Positions 35,185 to 44,345 of a DNA stretch of 64,000 nucleotides are shown here, one piece after another (within the stretch, counting starts at the first letter, position 1; each line of letters opens with the position of its first letter). Origin of the DNA: Hyphomicrobiales bacterium. GTDB lineage: Bacteria > Pseudomonadota > Alphaproteobacteria > Rhizobiales > Xanthobacteraceae. Position numbers and translations under genes: made by a program. The stretch is taken from positions 18,699 through 82,698 of the forward strand of contig WHTP01000006.1 in assembly GCA_009377695.1 (NCBI GenBank). Reading direction: 5' to 3'. A model generated the notes under the pieces. It did no database searches, had not been told where the DNA came from, and saw only the letters and a list, made by a program, of their open reading frames with translations.

Positions 35185-36060
35185 TCACGCCTGCGCGTCG
35201 CGCGCCTGCCGCATCGCGGCAACGGTCTGCCTGATTTCATCGCGCAGCAGGCCGTAGAGCTCCTTGCGGATGTCCTGGAACGCGTCGGTCAGCATGAAGT
35301 CGGGCGAGCGCGGATGTGCTTCGGGCACTTCGATGCTCGCCTTCACTTTCCCGGGGCGAGCGGTCATCACCACGATCCGGTCGGCCAGGAACACCGCCTC
35401 GGCGAGCGAATGGGTGACGAAGACAATCGTCTTGCCCCGACGTGCCAGGAGGATCGAGAGGTCCTCGCCCAGCACCATGCGGGTCTGCTCGTCGAGCGCC
35501 GCGAACGGCTCATCCAGCAGCATCACCTCCGATCCGACGCAGATCCCGCGCGCGAGATTGATGCGCTGCTTCATGCCGACCGAGAGCTGCTTCGGGTAGT
35601 GGCTGGCGAACTGCTCCATGCCGACCGCGGTGAGCGATTGCATCGCACGGTCGCGCCAGCCCGCGTCCTCCGTGCCGCGGAATTTCAGCGCCAGGCGAAA
35701 ATTCTCGAGCACCGTGAACCACGGAAACAGCGTGCTCTCCTGGAACACATAGGCGATCTCGTTCGGGCGCGGGCTCGATACCGGCGTCCCGTTGACGGTG
35801 ACGGTGCCCGAGGTCTGTTCGAGCATGCCGCCGATGATGTTGAGCAGGGTGCTCTTGCCGCAGCCGGAAGGGCCGAGCAGACAGACGAATTCGCCCTTGC
35901 GGATATCGAGCGAGACGTCGTCGAGCGCGATCACGCGCTGGCTCGCGTCGCGGCCCGGAAAATCCATCGACACATGATCGACGACGACCGCTGGCGCTTG
36001 CGCCCCTGATAGCCGTGCCGATGCGGTCGTCCCCCCGCCTGCGGTACCCCCGTCGCTCAC
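35185..36060 (-). CDS. ABC transporter ATP-binding protein (SsuB/TauB-type)
   Basis: 291 residues, GTG start one base after the substrate-binding protein stop. Walker A GPSGCGKST, Q-loop VFQES, signature LSVGMKQRINLARG and Walker B VMLLDEPFAALDE are intact. It energises the importer formed with the two permeases and the periplasmic protein. Confidence 0.94.
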   Translation of the reverse strand: MSDGGTAGGGTTASARLSGAQAPAVVVDHVSMDFPGRDASQRVIALDDVSLDIRKGEFVCLLGPSGCGKSTLLNIIGGMLEQTSGTVTVNGTPVSSPRPNEIAYVFQESTLFPWFTVLENFRLALKFRGTEDAGWRDRAMQSLTAVGMEQFASHYPKQLSVGMKQRINLARGICVGSEVMLLDEPFAALDEQTRMVLGEDLSILLARRGKTIVFVTHSLAEAVFLADRIVVMTARPGKVKASIEVPEAHPRSPDFMLTDAFQDIRKELYGLLRDEIRQTVAAMRQARDAQA

Positions 36061-36061
36061 G

Positions 36062-37030
36062 TCAGAGCTTCACCGGCACGAACTGGTCGTTGTAGAGGGT
36101 CCGCGCATCCGGCACCGAGTCGAGGATGCCGAGCTGCTTGAGCGATTTGCGGATTACCTCGATTGCTTTGGGATCCCATGATCCGTCGGGCGAGAAGCCG
36201 CCGACCTGTGCGTCGTAGACCCGCGACACGATGCTCTCGCGCACGTCGATCGCCTTGGCGGTGATCTTGACGGTCGCATCCTTGTTGGCGCGGATAAACG
36301 CGATGGTCTTGAACCAACCGCGCAGGAAACGCCGCAACACGTCGGCGCGCTTCTGCACCATGTTGTCGGTGGCGAAGATGACATGGGTGTAGAAATTTTT
36401 TTCGATGTCGCCGAAGTTGATCAGGATGCGGCCTTTTTTCAGCTCTTCGAGCTCGAAGCCGCTGGCGGACTCGACCACCATCGCGTCAAGGTCGCCGCGC
36501 TCCATGGCAGCGAGTCGCGCCTGCATCGCGCCCAGCGGCATCACCTGCATGCCGTCTCTGCCCCAGCCCTGCTGACGCGACAGCTCGCGGCTCAGCCAGT
36601 CGGTCAGCGAGCCGCCGGAGGTAACCCCGATGCGCTTGCCCTTGAGGTCCGCGACCGTCTTGATCGCCGACTTGTCGAGCACCACCACCGCGAGATTGCG
36701 TGGTGCGCCGTACATCGCCGCCACGCCGATCGCCGGCACGCCTTTGGCGCGAAAGCCCAGTCCCGGACCGGAACCAAGCGCGACGTCGACCGCACCGGCG
36801 GTGAGGCCGGCCTGCATCTGCGCGTCGCCCCTGAAGCTTGAGATCGCGAGCTCTATGCCTTCCTGCTTGAAGATGCCGGACTGCACGCCGACATTGGTCG
36901 CGGCGAAGGCCCACGAATTCGGCACCGACTTGCCGATGCGGAGCTTGTCCTGCGCCAGCGCGGGATCAGCGAGCAGAATCGGCACGAGCAGCGCCGCGGC
37001 AACCGACCACTTTTCGGGAATCCTGAGCAT
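36062..37030 (-). CDS. ABC transporter substrate-binding protein (NMT1/SsuA-like)
   Basis: 322 residues with a signal peptide ending ALA-QDKLRIG. GIFKQEGIELAISSFRGDAQMQAGLTAGAVDVALGSG and VADLKGKRIGVTSGGSLTDWL are typical of the NitT/TauT periplasmic receptors. First gene of the ABC set. The ligand is unknown; neighbours suggest a small organic nitrogen or aromatic compound. Confidence 0.92.
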   Translation of the reverse strand: MLRIPEKWSVAAALLVPILLADPALAQDKLRIGKSVPNSWAFAATNVGVQSGIFKQEGIELAISSFRGDAQMQAGLTAGAVDVALGSGPGLGFRAKGVPAIGVAAMYGAPRNLAVVVLDKSAIKTVADLKGKRIGVTSGGSLTDWLSRELSRQQGWGRDGMQVMPLGAMQARLAAMERGDLDAMVVESASGFELEELKKGRILINFGDIEKNFYTHVIFATDNMVQKRADVLRRFLRGWFKTIAFIRANKDATVKITAKAIDVRESIVSRVYDAQVGGFSPDGSWDPKAIEVIRKSLKQLGILDSVPDARTLYNDQFVPVKL

Positions 37031-37123
37031 GAAATTGCCTCCGAAGATGTGCGTGCAGCCAAAGCGGCGAGCGCGTCGGCGTTTCCTGATTTTTGCGGGA
37101 TTATAGGGACGATCCGGTGAAGA

Positions 37124-38152
37124 TCAAATCGCTGGTGCCGGCGCGACCGATCGCAATTCCGGCATGACTGCGCGCGCGAACAGCGCGATCGACCGCTGCG
37201 TCTCGTCGGGCGACAGATCGCCGAACGCGAATTGCCCGACGCAATAGTTGCTGCCGGCCGCGGCAAGCTGCTCGCGCAGGAATGCCGCCACAGTGCGCGG
37301 CGAGCCCGCGACACCCTGCCCCACCTCCACGATGCCGTCGAACGTCGACGGCCGAGGATGCATGGCGGCGAATTTGTGCAGCCGATGCAGATACGTAAAG
37401 CTGTCGTGCCAGCGCGGGTAGGCGCGGCGCGCGAGCGCGAGCGCCTCGGCGTCGGTTTCCGCGACGACGATGAAGCGGCCGAGCCCCATCAACGGCAGTG
37501 GGATATCGCCCCACGCCTCCCGCCACGACGCGCGGAACACGTCGAACGACGCGCACGTTGCCGGAACGGAATCGAGGCTGATCACCCGCAGCCGCTTGTG
37601 TGCGGCGCGCTTCGCGCTTTCGGGCGCGTGCAGGCCATACCACACCGGTGGATACGGCTTCTGCAGTGGCGTCAGTTCCATCGGCACATGATCGAAGTTG
37701 AAGAAACGGCCGTGAAAGGTGAGCACCGGCTCGGTCAGCCCTTTGAGGACGAGTTCAAGCGCCTCGGCATAGACCTCTTGCGCGAGCTTCGGGTCCTCGC
37801 CGTAATAGGCAAGTTCGACGCCCACTGAGCCGCGGCCGAAACCCATTTCGAGCCGGCCGCCGCTCATCTGGTCGAGCATGCAGATTTCCTCGATCATCCG
37901 GATCGGATGGTAGAGCGGCAGCGCATAGACCATCGGCCCGAACCGCAACCGCTGCGTGCGCTGTGCGACGGCCGAGAGAAACACGCTCGGGCTCGGCGCC
38001 AGGCCGATCGGCGTCGAGTGATGCTCGGCCACGTGATAGGCATAGAAGCCGAAGCGGTCGTAGGACTCGATGATCTTGAGCCGCGCCTCGTAATACGTGG
38101 CGAGCGGCAGATCGTTGCGATCGAGATGGTCGAAAACGCCGAACTGCATCAT
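37124..38152 (-). CDS. LLM-class flavin-dependent monooxygenase
   Basis: 342 residues from ATG at 38152, overlapping the VOC gene stop by 4 bp. Luciferase-like features: FGVFDHLDR, a YHVAEHHSTP segment, RLRFGPMVYALPLYHPIRMIEEICMLDQMSGGRLEMGFGRG. A reduced flavin from a partner reductase would be needed; none is adjacent. It probably oxygenates the imported substrate. Confidence 0.9.
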   Translation of the reverse strand: MMQFGVFDHLDRNDLPLATYYEARLKIIESYDRFGFYAYHVAEHHSTPIGLAPSPSVFLSAVAQRTQRLRFGPMVYALPLYHPIRMIEEICMLDQMSGGRLEMGFGRGSVGVELAYYGEDPKLAQEVYAEALELVLKGLTEPVLTFHGRFFNFDHVPMELTPLQKPYPPVWYGLHAPESAKRAAHKRLRVISLDSVPATCASFDVFRASWREAWGDIPLPLMGLGRFIVVAETDAEALALARRAYPRWHDSFTYLHRLHKFAAMHPRPSTFDGIVEVGQGVAGSPRTVAAFLREQLAAAGSNYCVGQFAFGDLSPDETQRSIALFARAVMPELRSVAPAPAI

Positions 38153-38973
38153 TCGTCGGTCACATCGATCCACACGCCGCCGGGGTCGGCCATCTGGAAT
38201 TTGCCGCCCGCCTCCCTGGCGAAGAACGCCTTGCGCGCATCGGCCTCCTTGCTGCCGCCGAGCCGCATCGGCGCGACATAGGGATTCATGCCGGAGGTCG
38301 CCTCGACATGCTGCTTGAACGCCTCGATGTTCTCGACTTTGAAACCAATGTGATCCGGCCCGGGGCGCTTGATCGACATGTTCTCGAAGATCGAGATCGA
38401 CCATGGCAGGATCGACAGGGTTACGCGGCCGTCGGTCAGGTGATGACCGGTCCCGCCGCCGTTCCGGTTCACCGGCTTGAGCTCGAACACATCCTGATAG
38501 AAGTCCGCGCACATCCGCGGCTTCATGGTGCGGATCGCGAATTTGCTCAAATAGCGGTCCTGGCTCCAGCCCGCCGTCGCCTGCTCGGCATAGACGCCGA
38601 CAAGCTTGTCGCCTTCGTCCTTCTGCGCGAGATCGAAGACATTGCCGTCGGGGTCATGGGCGCTGTAGTTTGCGAACGGCCGCGTCGACGGCCGCTTGAC
38701 GATATTCGCTTGCGGAAATTTTTCTCTCGCGCGCGCAAGCACGGCGTCTATGTCATCCACCACCAGCCCAAAATGATCGAGCCCGCCGACATAGCCGTCG
38801 CGCAGCGGATTGATGTTGAGCCCGACATAGCCGTCGCCCACCGTCATCGCATTGAGCGGACGGCTGGTCTTGCCCGAGCGCTTGAGCCCGAAATAGGCCT
38901 CATAGAAATTGGCCAGCATCGGATAGATCGGGCTGATCATCGCCATGTGATTGATCCTGGCGAACATGCTCAC
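38149..38973 (-). CDS. Two-domain VOC (glyoxalase/extradiol dioxygenase-fold) protein
   Basis: 274 residues, GTG start at 38973 overlapping the preceding stop by 4 bp; ATG at 38967 is an alternative. Two VOC modules are visible, each with a histidine-containing strand (GLDHFGLVVDD near residue 64; GPDHIGFKVEN near 210). The pattern suits an extradiol dioxygenase or a related isomerase, but substrate is unknown. Confidence 0.82.
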   Translation of the reverse strand: MSMFARINHMAMISPIYPMLANFYEAYFGLKRSGKTSRPLNAMTVGDGYVGLNINPLRDGYVGGLDHFGLVVDDIDAVLARAREKFPQANIVKRPSTRPFANYSAHDPDGNVFDLAQKDEGDKLVGVYAEQATAGWSQDRYLSKFAIRTMKPRMCADFYQDVFELKPVNRNGGGTGHHLTDGRVTLSILPWSISIFENMSIKRPGPDHIGFKVENIEAFKQHVEATSGMNPYVAPMRLGGSKEADARKAFFAREAGGKFQMADPGGVWIDVTDE

Positions 38974-39998
38974 GGCCTTGCCAACGAGATCGAACGCGTC
39001 ACGATGTCAGGCGAGACATCGAGCGTCTTCCCGATCAGCTTTTGCAGCTCATCGCCCGACATCGGACCGAACTCGAGATTGCGCTTGTCCATCTCCGCCT
39101 TGAAGGCAGGATCGTCAAACATCGCCGCCACCGCGCGGCGCAGCACGGCGAGGCGATCAGCCGGGACATCCGGCGGCGTCATCAGCGCGCGGCCGACTTC
39201 GGCCGTGCTGCCGAACAGGTTGAGCACCTGCTTGTCCTCCTCGGTCTTGCCGAACTCGACCATCGCCGGCACGGTCGGGAACTGCGGATGCCGGCGTTGC
39301 GCATATTGCACCAGAACGTTGACGGTCTTTTCACGCAGCCATTGCGGTTTACCGAACAGCAAATTCTCCAGGGTCGCATGCGCGCCCTCGGTCTCGCCGC
39401 GCTCCATCGCCAGGATCGTCCCGGTGGTGCCGCGATAACCCTTCACGATCTTGAAGCGCGTGCCGGCGAGCTTGTTCATCATGGTCGGCATGATGTCCGT
39501 GGTGGCGCCGGCGCTGGTCGCGGCCATCACGGTCTCGCGCTGCATGGCGTCGTTGATCGTCTTGGTCGGCGAGGTGTGCCAGGTGAGCGACACCTCGATG
39601 ATCGGCGTGAAGCGCCCGAGCCAGGCGAACTTACGCATGTCATAGGCGACCGCCGGATCGCGCAGCGCCTGCGTCAGCGCAAGCTGCTGGCCGATCATGC
39701 CGATGGTCGATCCATCCTTAGGCGCCTGCTGGAAGAGATAGTTCGCCGCCTTGACGCTGGCGACGCCGGGCATGTGCTTGACCGCGATCACCGGCTTGCC
39801 CGGCAGGTATTTCGGCAGCAGTTGCGCCGCGAGCCGGGAATAGACGTCATAGCTGCCGCCGGGATTGTACCCGACGATCAGCGACATCTGCTTGCCCTTG
39901 AAGAAATCCTCCGCGCTCTCACCACGCGCATGGGGCGCAAACGCAACGGCGGCCAGGATGATGACGGCGAATTTGCAGGTCAGTGACGTATTAGGCAT
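38970..39998 (-). CDS. Tripartite tricarboxylate transporter (Bug/TctC) substrate-binding protein
   Basis: 342 residues. Signal peptide ending ARG-ESAEDFFKGK, then SLIVGYNPGGSYDVYSRL and HMPGVASVKAANYLF, the receptor pocket. This sub-branch (FFKGK start) is like the protein at 41545-42612. No tctA/tctB nearby. Its stop overlaps the VOC start, so it belongs to the catabolic operon. Confidence 0.9.
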   Translation of the reverse strand: MPNTSLTCKFAVIILAAVAFAPHARGESAEDFFKGKQMSLIVGYNPGGSYDVYSRLAAQLLPKYLPGKPVIAVKHMPGVASVKAANYLFQQAPKDGSTIGMIGQQLALTQALRDPAVAYDMRKFAWLGRFTPIIEVSLTWHTSPTKTINDAMQRETVMAATSAGATTDIMPTMMNKLAGTRFKIVKGYRGTTGTILAMERGETEGAHATLENLLFGKPQWLREKTVNVLVQYAQRRHPQFPTVPAMVEFGKTEEDKQVLNLFGSTAEVGRALMTPPDVPADRLAVLRRAVAAMFDDPAFKAEMDKRNLEFGPMSGDELQKLIGKTLDVSPDIVTRSISLARP

Positions 39999-40020
39999 CG
40001 GCTAGGTCTCTCACTCGGCC

Positions 40021-40134
40021 TCATTCTGGGGCCAGCCGAAGGCCGGAGCCCGGAATCCATAACCCCAGACTTCTAATTTCACGAACATCGCAGAGTATGG
40101 ATTCCGGACAGCCGCTTCGCGGCTTCCGGAATGA
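40021..40134. repeat. Dispersed palindromic element between the M24 and Bug genes
   Basis: CCGGAATCCATA (40050-40061) is perfectly inverted at 40096-40107; outer CATTCTGG/CCGGAATG segments lie at the edges. The layout recalls a repeat widespread in rhizobial intergenic DNA. It occupies most of the 160-bp gap and may separate transcripts. Confidence 0.75.
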
Positions 40135-40158
40135 CGAAGGAGAGGCCCGCGTCATGTG

Positions 40159-41352
40159 CTACCGCCCCTGCGCGACGCCGCCGCGATTCCAGCCCCGCGC
40201 GCCCTCTCCGTAGATCTCGTAGCCGGTGTCGGTGACGGCGATGGTGTCCTCGAGCTTGATGAAACCGCGCTTGGGATGCAACAGCGTCGTCTCCACCGAC
40301 ACTACCATGCCGGTCTCGAGCGGCCGCGTCGCGTCATAGGCGTCGTACGGCACCGGTCCGGTTGCGGTCAGCCGCGGCGCCTCGTGGCTGACGAGCCCCA
40401 TCCCATGCGCCAGGAAATGCATGTGATTGTGCTGCTTCGACTTGGCGAGCAGCGCCTCGGCCGATGCATAGATCTCGCCGCCCATGACGCCCGCCTTCAC
40501 CGGCTTCATCGAGGCGCGCTGAATGTCCTCGATCTCGCCCAGCACGTCCACAAGCTCCGCGTCGGGTTCGCCCAAGATCGCCATGCGGGCGAGGTCGCCG
40601 ATATAGCCGTGGAAATTTCCACCGGAATCGAGCGAGAGCACATCGCCCTCCTCCCAGCGCTGATCGGACGGCGCGCGGTTGTGGCTCGCTCCGGCGGCGA
40701 TCAGGCAATATTCGAACGTGAGCCCGCGATTTGTCTCCTCGACCTTGAGCGCATCCGCCAGCTCCTGCTTGGTGGTACCGGCGCCGTGGTTCGCGATCAC
40801 CGCCTGCATGGAGTCGATGACGCGCTCGGACGCGATCCGCACCATCTCAAGCTCGGCCGGAGATTTGCGCGCGCGCAATCGCTCCAGTACGAACAATGCA
40901 TCGACGATATCGGCGTCGGGCAGCGTAGCGCGCAGCGCCGCCGCCGCATCCATCGGCAGGAACGCCATCTCAACGCCGACGCACCGTACGTTGCCGATCT
41001 TCTTGATATGCTCGACCGCCTTCTTCATCACGTCGACCGAGCCCGACGACGTGCAATTCGCTTCCGGCGTCCAGAACGGCGTCACCTCCCGCTGGAAGTT
41101 TTCGAGCCGGTGGCCGAAGAATGCCGCCTTGTCGGGCGCGCCTTTCGGGTAGACGACGATCGGCAGGTAACGGCTGAGCCCCATCGCGTCCATGTAGTCG
41201 AAGAAGAACGCGCGATGGCCGCCGAGCAGGTATTGCACATTGTGCTTCGAGGTCGCGAGCAGCACGTCGATGCCCGCTTCTTCCATGAGGCCATCAAGCC
41301 GTTTGGTATCGAACGGAATAGACGACGCAGCCGGCTTTGCGGATGTGAGCAT
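40159..41352 (-). CDS. M24-family metallopeptidase (Xaa-Pro aminopeptidase/prolidase-like)
   Basis: 397 residues. Unlike the two M24 proteins at 31-33 kb, all five metal ligands are visible: both Asp in LSLDSGGNFHGYIGDLAR, His in HFLAHGMGLVSHEAP, Glu in VVSVETTLLHP and Glu in IKLEDTIAV. It should therefore hydrolyse a peptide-like or amide bond in the cytoplasm. It is the first minus-strand gene of the island, separated from the rest by a palindromic element. Confidence 0.9.
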   Translation of the reverse strand: MLTSAKPAASSIPFDTKRLDGLMEEAGIDVLLATSKHNVQYLLGGHRAFFFDYMDAMGLSRYLPIVVYPKGAPDKAAFFGHRLENFQREVTPFWTPEANCTSSGSVDVMKKAVEHIKKIGNVRCVGVEMAFLPMDAAAALRATLPDADIVDALFVLERLRARKSPAELEMVRIASERVIDSMQAVIANHGAGTTKQELADALKVEETNRGLTFEYCLIAAGASHNRAPSDQRWEEGDVLSLDSGGNFHGYIGDLARMAILGEPDAELVDVLGEIEDIQRASMKPVKAGVMGGEIYASAEALLAKSKQHNHMHFLAHGMGLVSHEAPRLTATGPVPYDAYDATRPLETGMVVSVETTLLHPKRGFIKLEDTIAVTDTGYEIYGEGARGWNRGGVAQGR

Positions 41353-41544
41353 GATCGAAGCTCCTGGAGTTCCTCATGGTGCCGCGCAGGACACCGCTAT
41401 TAGACCGGATGGTGGGCCGGACTCGCGGCGAAGACAAGCCCCGCGGATTGGAATGCCACCCCACCTGATTAGCCGCACCGTGTCTTACTTGACGCTTGCA
41501 GGCGCGATTGGCAACGTCGCGTCAAACGTCAAGGGAGGAAATGC
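41353..41544. promoter_or_regulatory. Divergent promoter region of the catabolic island
   Basis: 192 bp between the M24 gene (minus) and the Bug receptor gene (plus). It ends in a strong AGGGAGGA ribosome site six bases before the ATG at 41545. No clear operator palindrome was seen and no regulator gene is adjacent. Confidence 0.45.
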
Positions 41545-42612
41545 ATGCGCGCCATTCGTCCGGCGCGGGAGCTGATGGCGCCCGCGCTTCTTGGTCTCGC
41601 GTTCTTAAACATCGCCTTTCCCACATCGGCCCATGCCCAAGCCGATTTCTACAAAGGCAAGACCGTGGAAATCATCATCTCGAGCGGCGCCGGCGGCGGC
41701 CTCGACACCAACGGACGAATTGTCGCGCGCCATCTCGGCAATCACATCCCGGGCAATCCGACCGTGGTGGCCAAGAACATGCCGGGCGCCGGCCACATCC
41801 GCGCGGCGAACTATGTGTTCAGCCAGGCACCGAAGGACGGCACCACGATCGGGACCTTCATTCCGATCTTCGTGATGGCGCATGTGCTCGAACGCAGCAA
41901 AGGCATCCAGTTCAATCCCGCGAATTTCCAATGGCTGGTCTCGACCTCGTCGAGCAATTCGACGGTCTATGTCTGGCATACGACCGGCGTGAAATCGCTG
42001 GAGGACGCCATGCAGCGCGAGGTGCTGATGGGCGGCACCGGCGTCAGCTCCTACAACGTCATCTATCCGACCGTGCTCAACAGTTTGGTCGGCACCAAGT
42101 TCAAGCTCGTCACCGGCTACAAGAGCACGACCGAGATCGCGATCGCGATGGAGCGCGGCGAGGTGCAGGGCCGCGCCGGCAACAATTTCAACAGCCTGAC
42201 CTCGGAACACGGCGACTGGCTCAAGACCGGCAAGATCAACCTGCTCGCGCAGGTCGGGCTTGAGCGCGATCCCGACTTCCCGAAGGTCCCGCTCATCACC
42301 GAATTCGCCAAGACCGACGAGGCACGCCAGATCCTGCGTTTCTTCTCGACCGACGTCGTGATCGGCCGCCCGTTCGTGACCTCGCCGGGCGTGCCGGCCG
42401 AGCGCGTCGTGCTGCTACGTCAGGCCTTCGACCGCATGTTGAAAGACAAGGCCTTCCGCGAGGACGCCAAGAAGGCCGGCATCGAGATCTCGCCCGTCGG
42501 CGGGGTCGCGATCCAGAAGATCGTCGCCGACTTCATGAACACGCCGGCGGACGTCGTCGCGAAGGCGAAGGCCGCGATGGAGCCTGGAGACACGACCGAG
42601 CGCAAGAAATAA
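41545..42612 (+). CDS. Tripartite tricarboxylate transporter (Bug/TctC) substrate-binding protein
   Basis: 355 residues with signal peptide ending AHA-QADFYKGK. KTVEIIISSGAGGGLDTNGR and NMPGAGHIRAANYVF are the receptor motifs; close in style to the product of 38970-39998. It is 6 bp upstream of a decarboxylase-family gene and divergent from the island operon, implying a shared substrate. Confidence 0.9.
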   Translation: MRAIRPARELMAPALLGLAFLNIAFPTSAHAQADFYKGKTVEIIISSGAGGGLDTNGRIVARHLGNHIPGNPTVVAKNMPGAGHIRAANYVFSQAPKDGTTIGTFIPIFVMAHVLERSKGIQFNPANFQWLVSTSSSNSTVYVWHTTGVKSLEDAMQREVLMGGTGVSSYNVIYPTVLNSLVGTKFKLVTGYKSTTEIAIAMERGEVQGRAGNNFNSLTSEHGDWLKTGKINLLAQVGLERDPDFPKVPLITEFAKTDEARQILRFFSTDVVIGRPFVTSPGVPAERVVLLRQAFDRMLKDKAFREDAKKAGIEISPVGGVAIQKIVADFMNTPADVVAKAKAAMEPGDTTERKK

Positions 42613-42618
42613 CGAGCA

Positions 42619-43608
42619 ATGAAGAAACTGCACCTGACGATCGCCACCCAGGACTACGATCACTTCCGCGATTTCCGTACCGGCGAGGTCCGCGCCGAAG
42701 GCATCGAGCACACCTGGCTGATGCCGGAACTGCACGAGATTTTCGCGCGTTTCACCGCCAACCGCGAATGGGACGTAAGCGAATTGTCGTTCGCGAAGTT
42801 CGCCGCCCAGGTAACGCGCAAGAACGCCGACATCCTCGCGCTGCCGGTGGTCTGCTCGCGGCATTTCCGGTTCTCGGCGTTCTTCGTCAACAAGAACAGC
42901 AAGATCAAAAGCGCGAAAGATCTCAAGGGCAAAACGATCGGCTCGCCGGAATGGGCGCACACGGCTGCCGTCTACATGCGCGGCTGGCTCGGCGACGAGT
43001 GCGGCGTCGGCCTCAAGGACGTGCACTGGTACCAGGCGGGCTTGAACCAGCCTGGCCGTGCCGAGAAGGTCGAGCTCTCGATCCCGCCGGGCGTGACGCT
43101 GACGCGCGTCGAGGACAAATCGCTCTCCGACATGCTGGCGACGGGCGAGATCGACTGCGCGCTGGTGGCGCGGCCGCCCGACTGCTTCATGCGCGGCCAT
43201 CCCGACGTCGAGCGGCTGTTCCCGAACTACCTTGAAATGGAAGAGGACTACTACGCGCGCTCCAAGGTCTGGCCGATCATGCACGTGATCGCGATCAAGA
43301 CGTCGATTCTCGACCGAGATCCCTGGGTGGCTGGCAGCCTCTACAACGCCTTCGTCGAGTCCAAGGAGCGCAGCATCCGCCGGCTCACCGACGTCACGGT
43401 ATCGCGTTATCCGCTGCCCTGGCTCACGACCTATGCGCGACGGATGCGCGATGCGTTCGGCGGCGATCCGTTCCCCTACGGGATCGACGAGAACCGGCCG
43501 ACACTGGAGCAGTTCATGCGCTACACCTACGAGCAGGGCATCGCCCACCGCCATGCCAAGGTCGATGACATCTTCCCGCAGGGGATGATGGTTGAGCACC
43601 TGACGTGA
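42619..43608 (+). CDS. 4,5-dihydroxyphthalate decarboxylase-family protein
   Basis: 329 residues, ATG start 6 bp after the Bug gene. LHLTIATQDYDHFRDFRTGEV and YEQGIAHRHAKVDDIFP are typical of the family named for phthalate decarboxylase Pht5. The fold is that of periplasmic binding proteins, yet no signal peptide is present, so it is cytoplasmic. Whether it acts as a decarboxylase here is uncertain, since many relatives are uncharacterised. Confidence 0.8.
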   Translation: MKKLHLTIATQDYDHFRDFRTGEVRAEGIEHTWLMPELHEIFARFTANREWDVSELSFAKFAAQVTRKNADILALPVVCSRHFRFSAFFVNKNSKIKSAKDLKGKTIGSPEWAHTAAVYMRGWLGDECGVGLKDVHWYQAGLNQPGRAEKVELSIPPGVTLTRVEDKSLSDMLATGEIDCALVARPPDCFMRGHPDVERLFPNYLEMEEDYYARSKVWPIMHVIAIKTSILDRDPWVAGSLYNAFVESKERSIRRLTDVTVSRYPLPWLTTYARRMRDAFGGDPFPYGIDENRPTLEQFMRYTYEQGIAHRHAKVDDIFPQGMMVEHLT

Positions 43609-43861
43609 TGCGGCGGCCGGTAGGCGCGACCACCGTGATGACCGCGGCGATTCGGTTTGCGCCAGAGACCGGGCAGCCCGCGAGCGGCAGCCGGTGCCTG
43701 CCAGATCATGCAGCCGGTGCCTGCCAGATCATTATGCGTGATTTTTTCATCTAATCGGTAATTTACTGCCGTTATAGATGCTACCCGCCCCCTTTTCGTC
43801 GTTATCGGCCATTACGTCCGCACCCCATCGGTATCGTAAGAGTTGTAAGCGGAGGACGGGG
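43609..43861. other. Intergenic region after the decarboxylase-family gene
   Basis: No supportable gene. It includes a direct duplication of CAGCCGGTGCCTGCCAGATCAT at about 43690-43731 (two adjacent partial copies), then an AT-richer stretch leading to the small basic protein. Confidence 0.4.
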
Positions 43862-44098
43862 GTGCGTATGACGGCATCAAACGACAATCGACGTGTCCGC
43901 AAGAAGCGCAGTGGAGCCAAGGTACCGAAGTCGCTGGCCACGATGACTCGGGTCCTCGCGGATATCTACGCCCACCCGCCTAAGCACACAGTCAATCGCG
44001 AGGACGAGTCACTCGCCTGGCTTGGAGACGAACGGCACGTGCCTGCAGTCGATACTGGTGGGCACAACGCGTCGCCGGTGGGCGAGACGGAAAGATGA
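43862..44098 (+). CDS. Small basic protein of unknown function
   Basis: 78 residues from GTG at 43862, with GGAGGA five bases upstream; ATG at 43868 is an alternative. The N-terminal third is very basic (NDNRRVRKKRSGAKVPK), followed by LATMTRVLADIYAHPPK. No family recognised. The good ribosome site argues for a real gene; the neighbourhood is degenerate. Confidence 0.45.
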   Translation: MRMTASNDNRRVRKKRSGAKVPKSLATMTRVLADIYAHPPKHTVNREDESLAWLGDERHVPAVDTGGHNASPVGETER

Positions 44099-44345
44099 TC
44101 TGACCGCTCTTGGTATAGCGAGCAGGACGACCGTCAATCGCAGACACCAGTTGCGCAAGCCGAGCACTCGTCCGGCGGCGGATGCCCAATGGTGTCCGGC
44201 GAAGCCTCTAACCGCCGTGAGTAGAACGCGAGATCGAACGCGCGGGCACCGACCGTTTAAAAAAGCCGACGCGTTAAAAGCTGACGCGGCCAGGCCCCGC
44301 CGGGACAAACTCGCGCGAACCATCTTGCAAGACACGACGACCGCA

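Noticed and set aside
38153..38512. Upstream extension of the LLM monooxygenase frame
   Set aside because: It runs through the VOC gene in another frame; the ATG at 38152 overlapping the VOC stop and opening with MMQFGVFDHLDR is the natural start.
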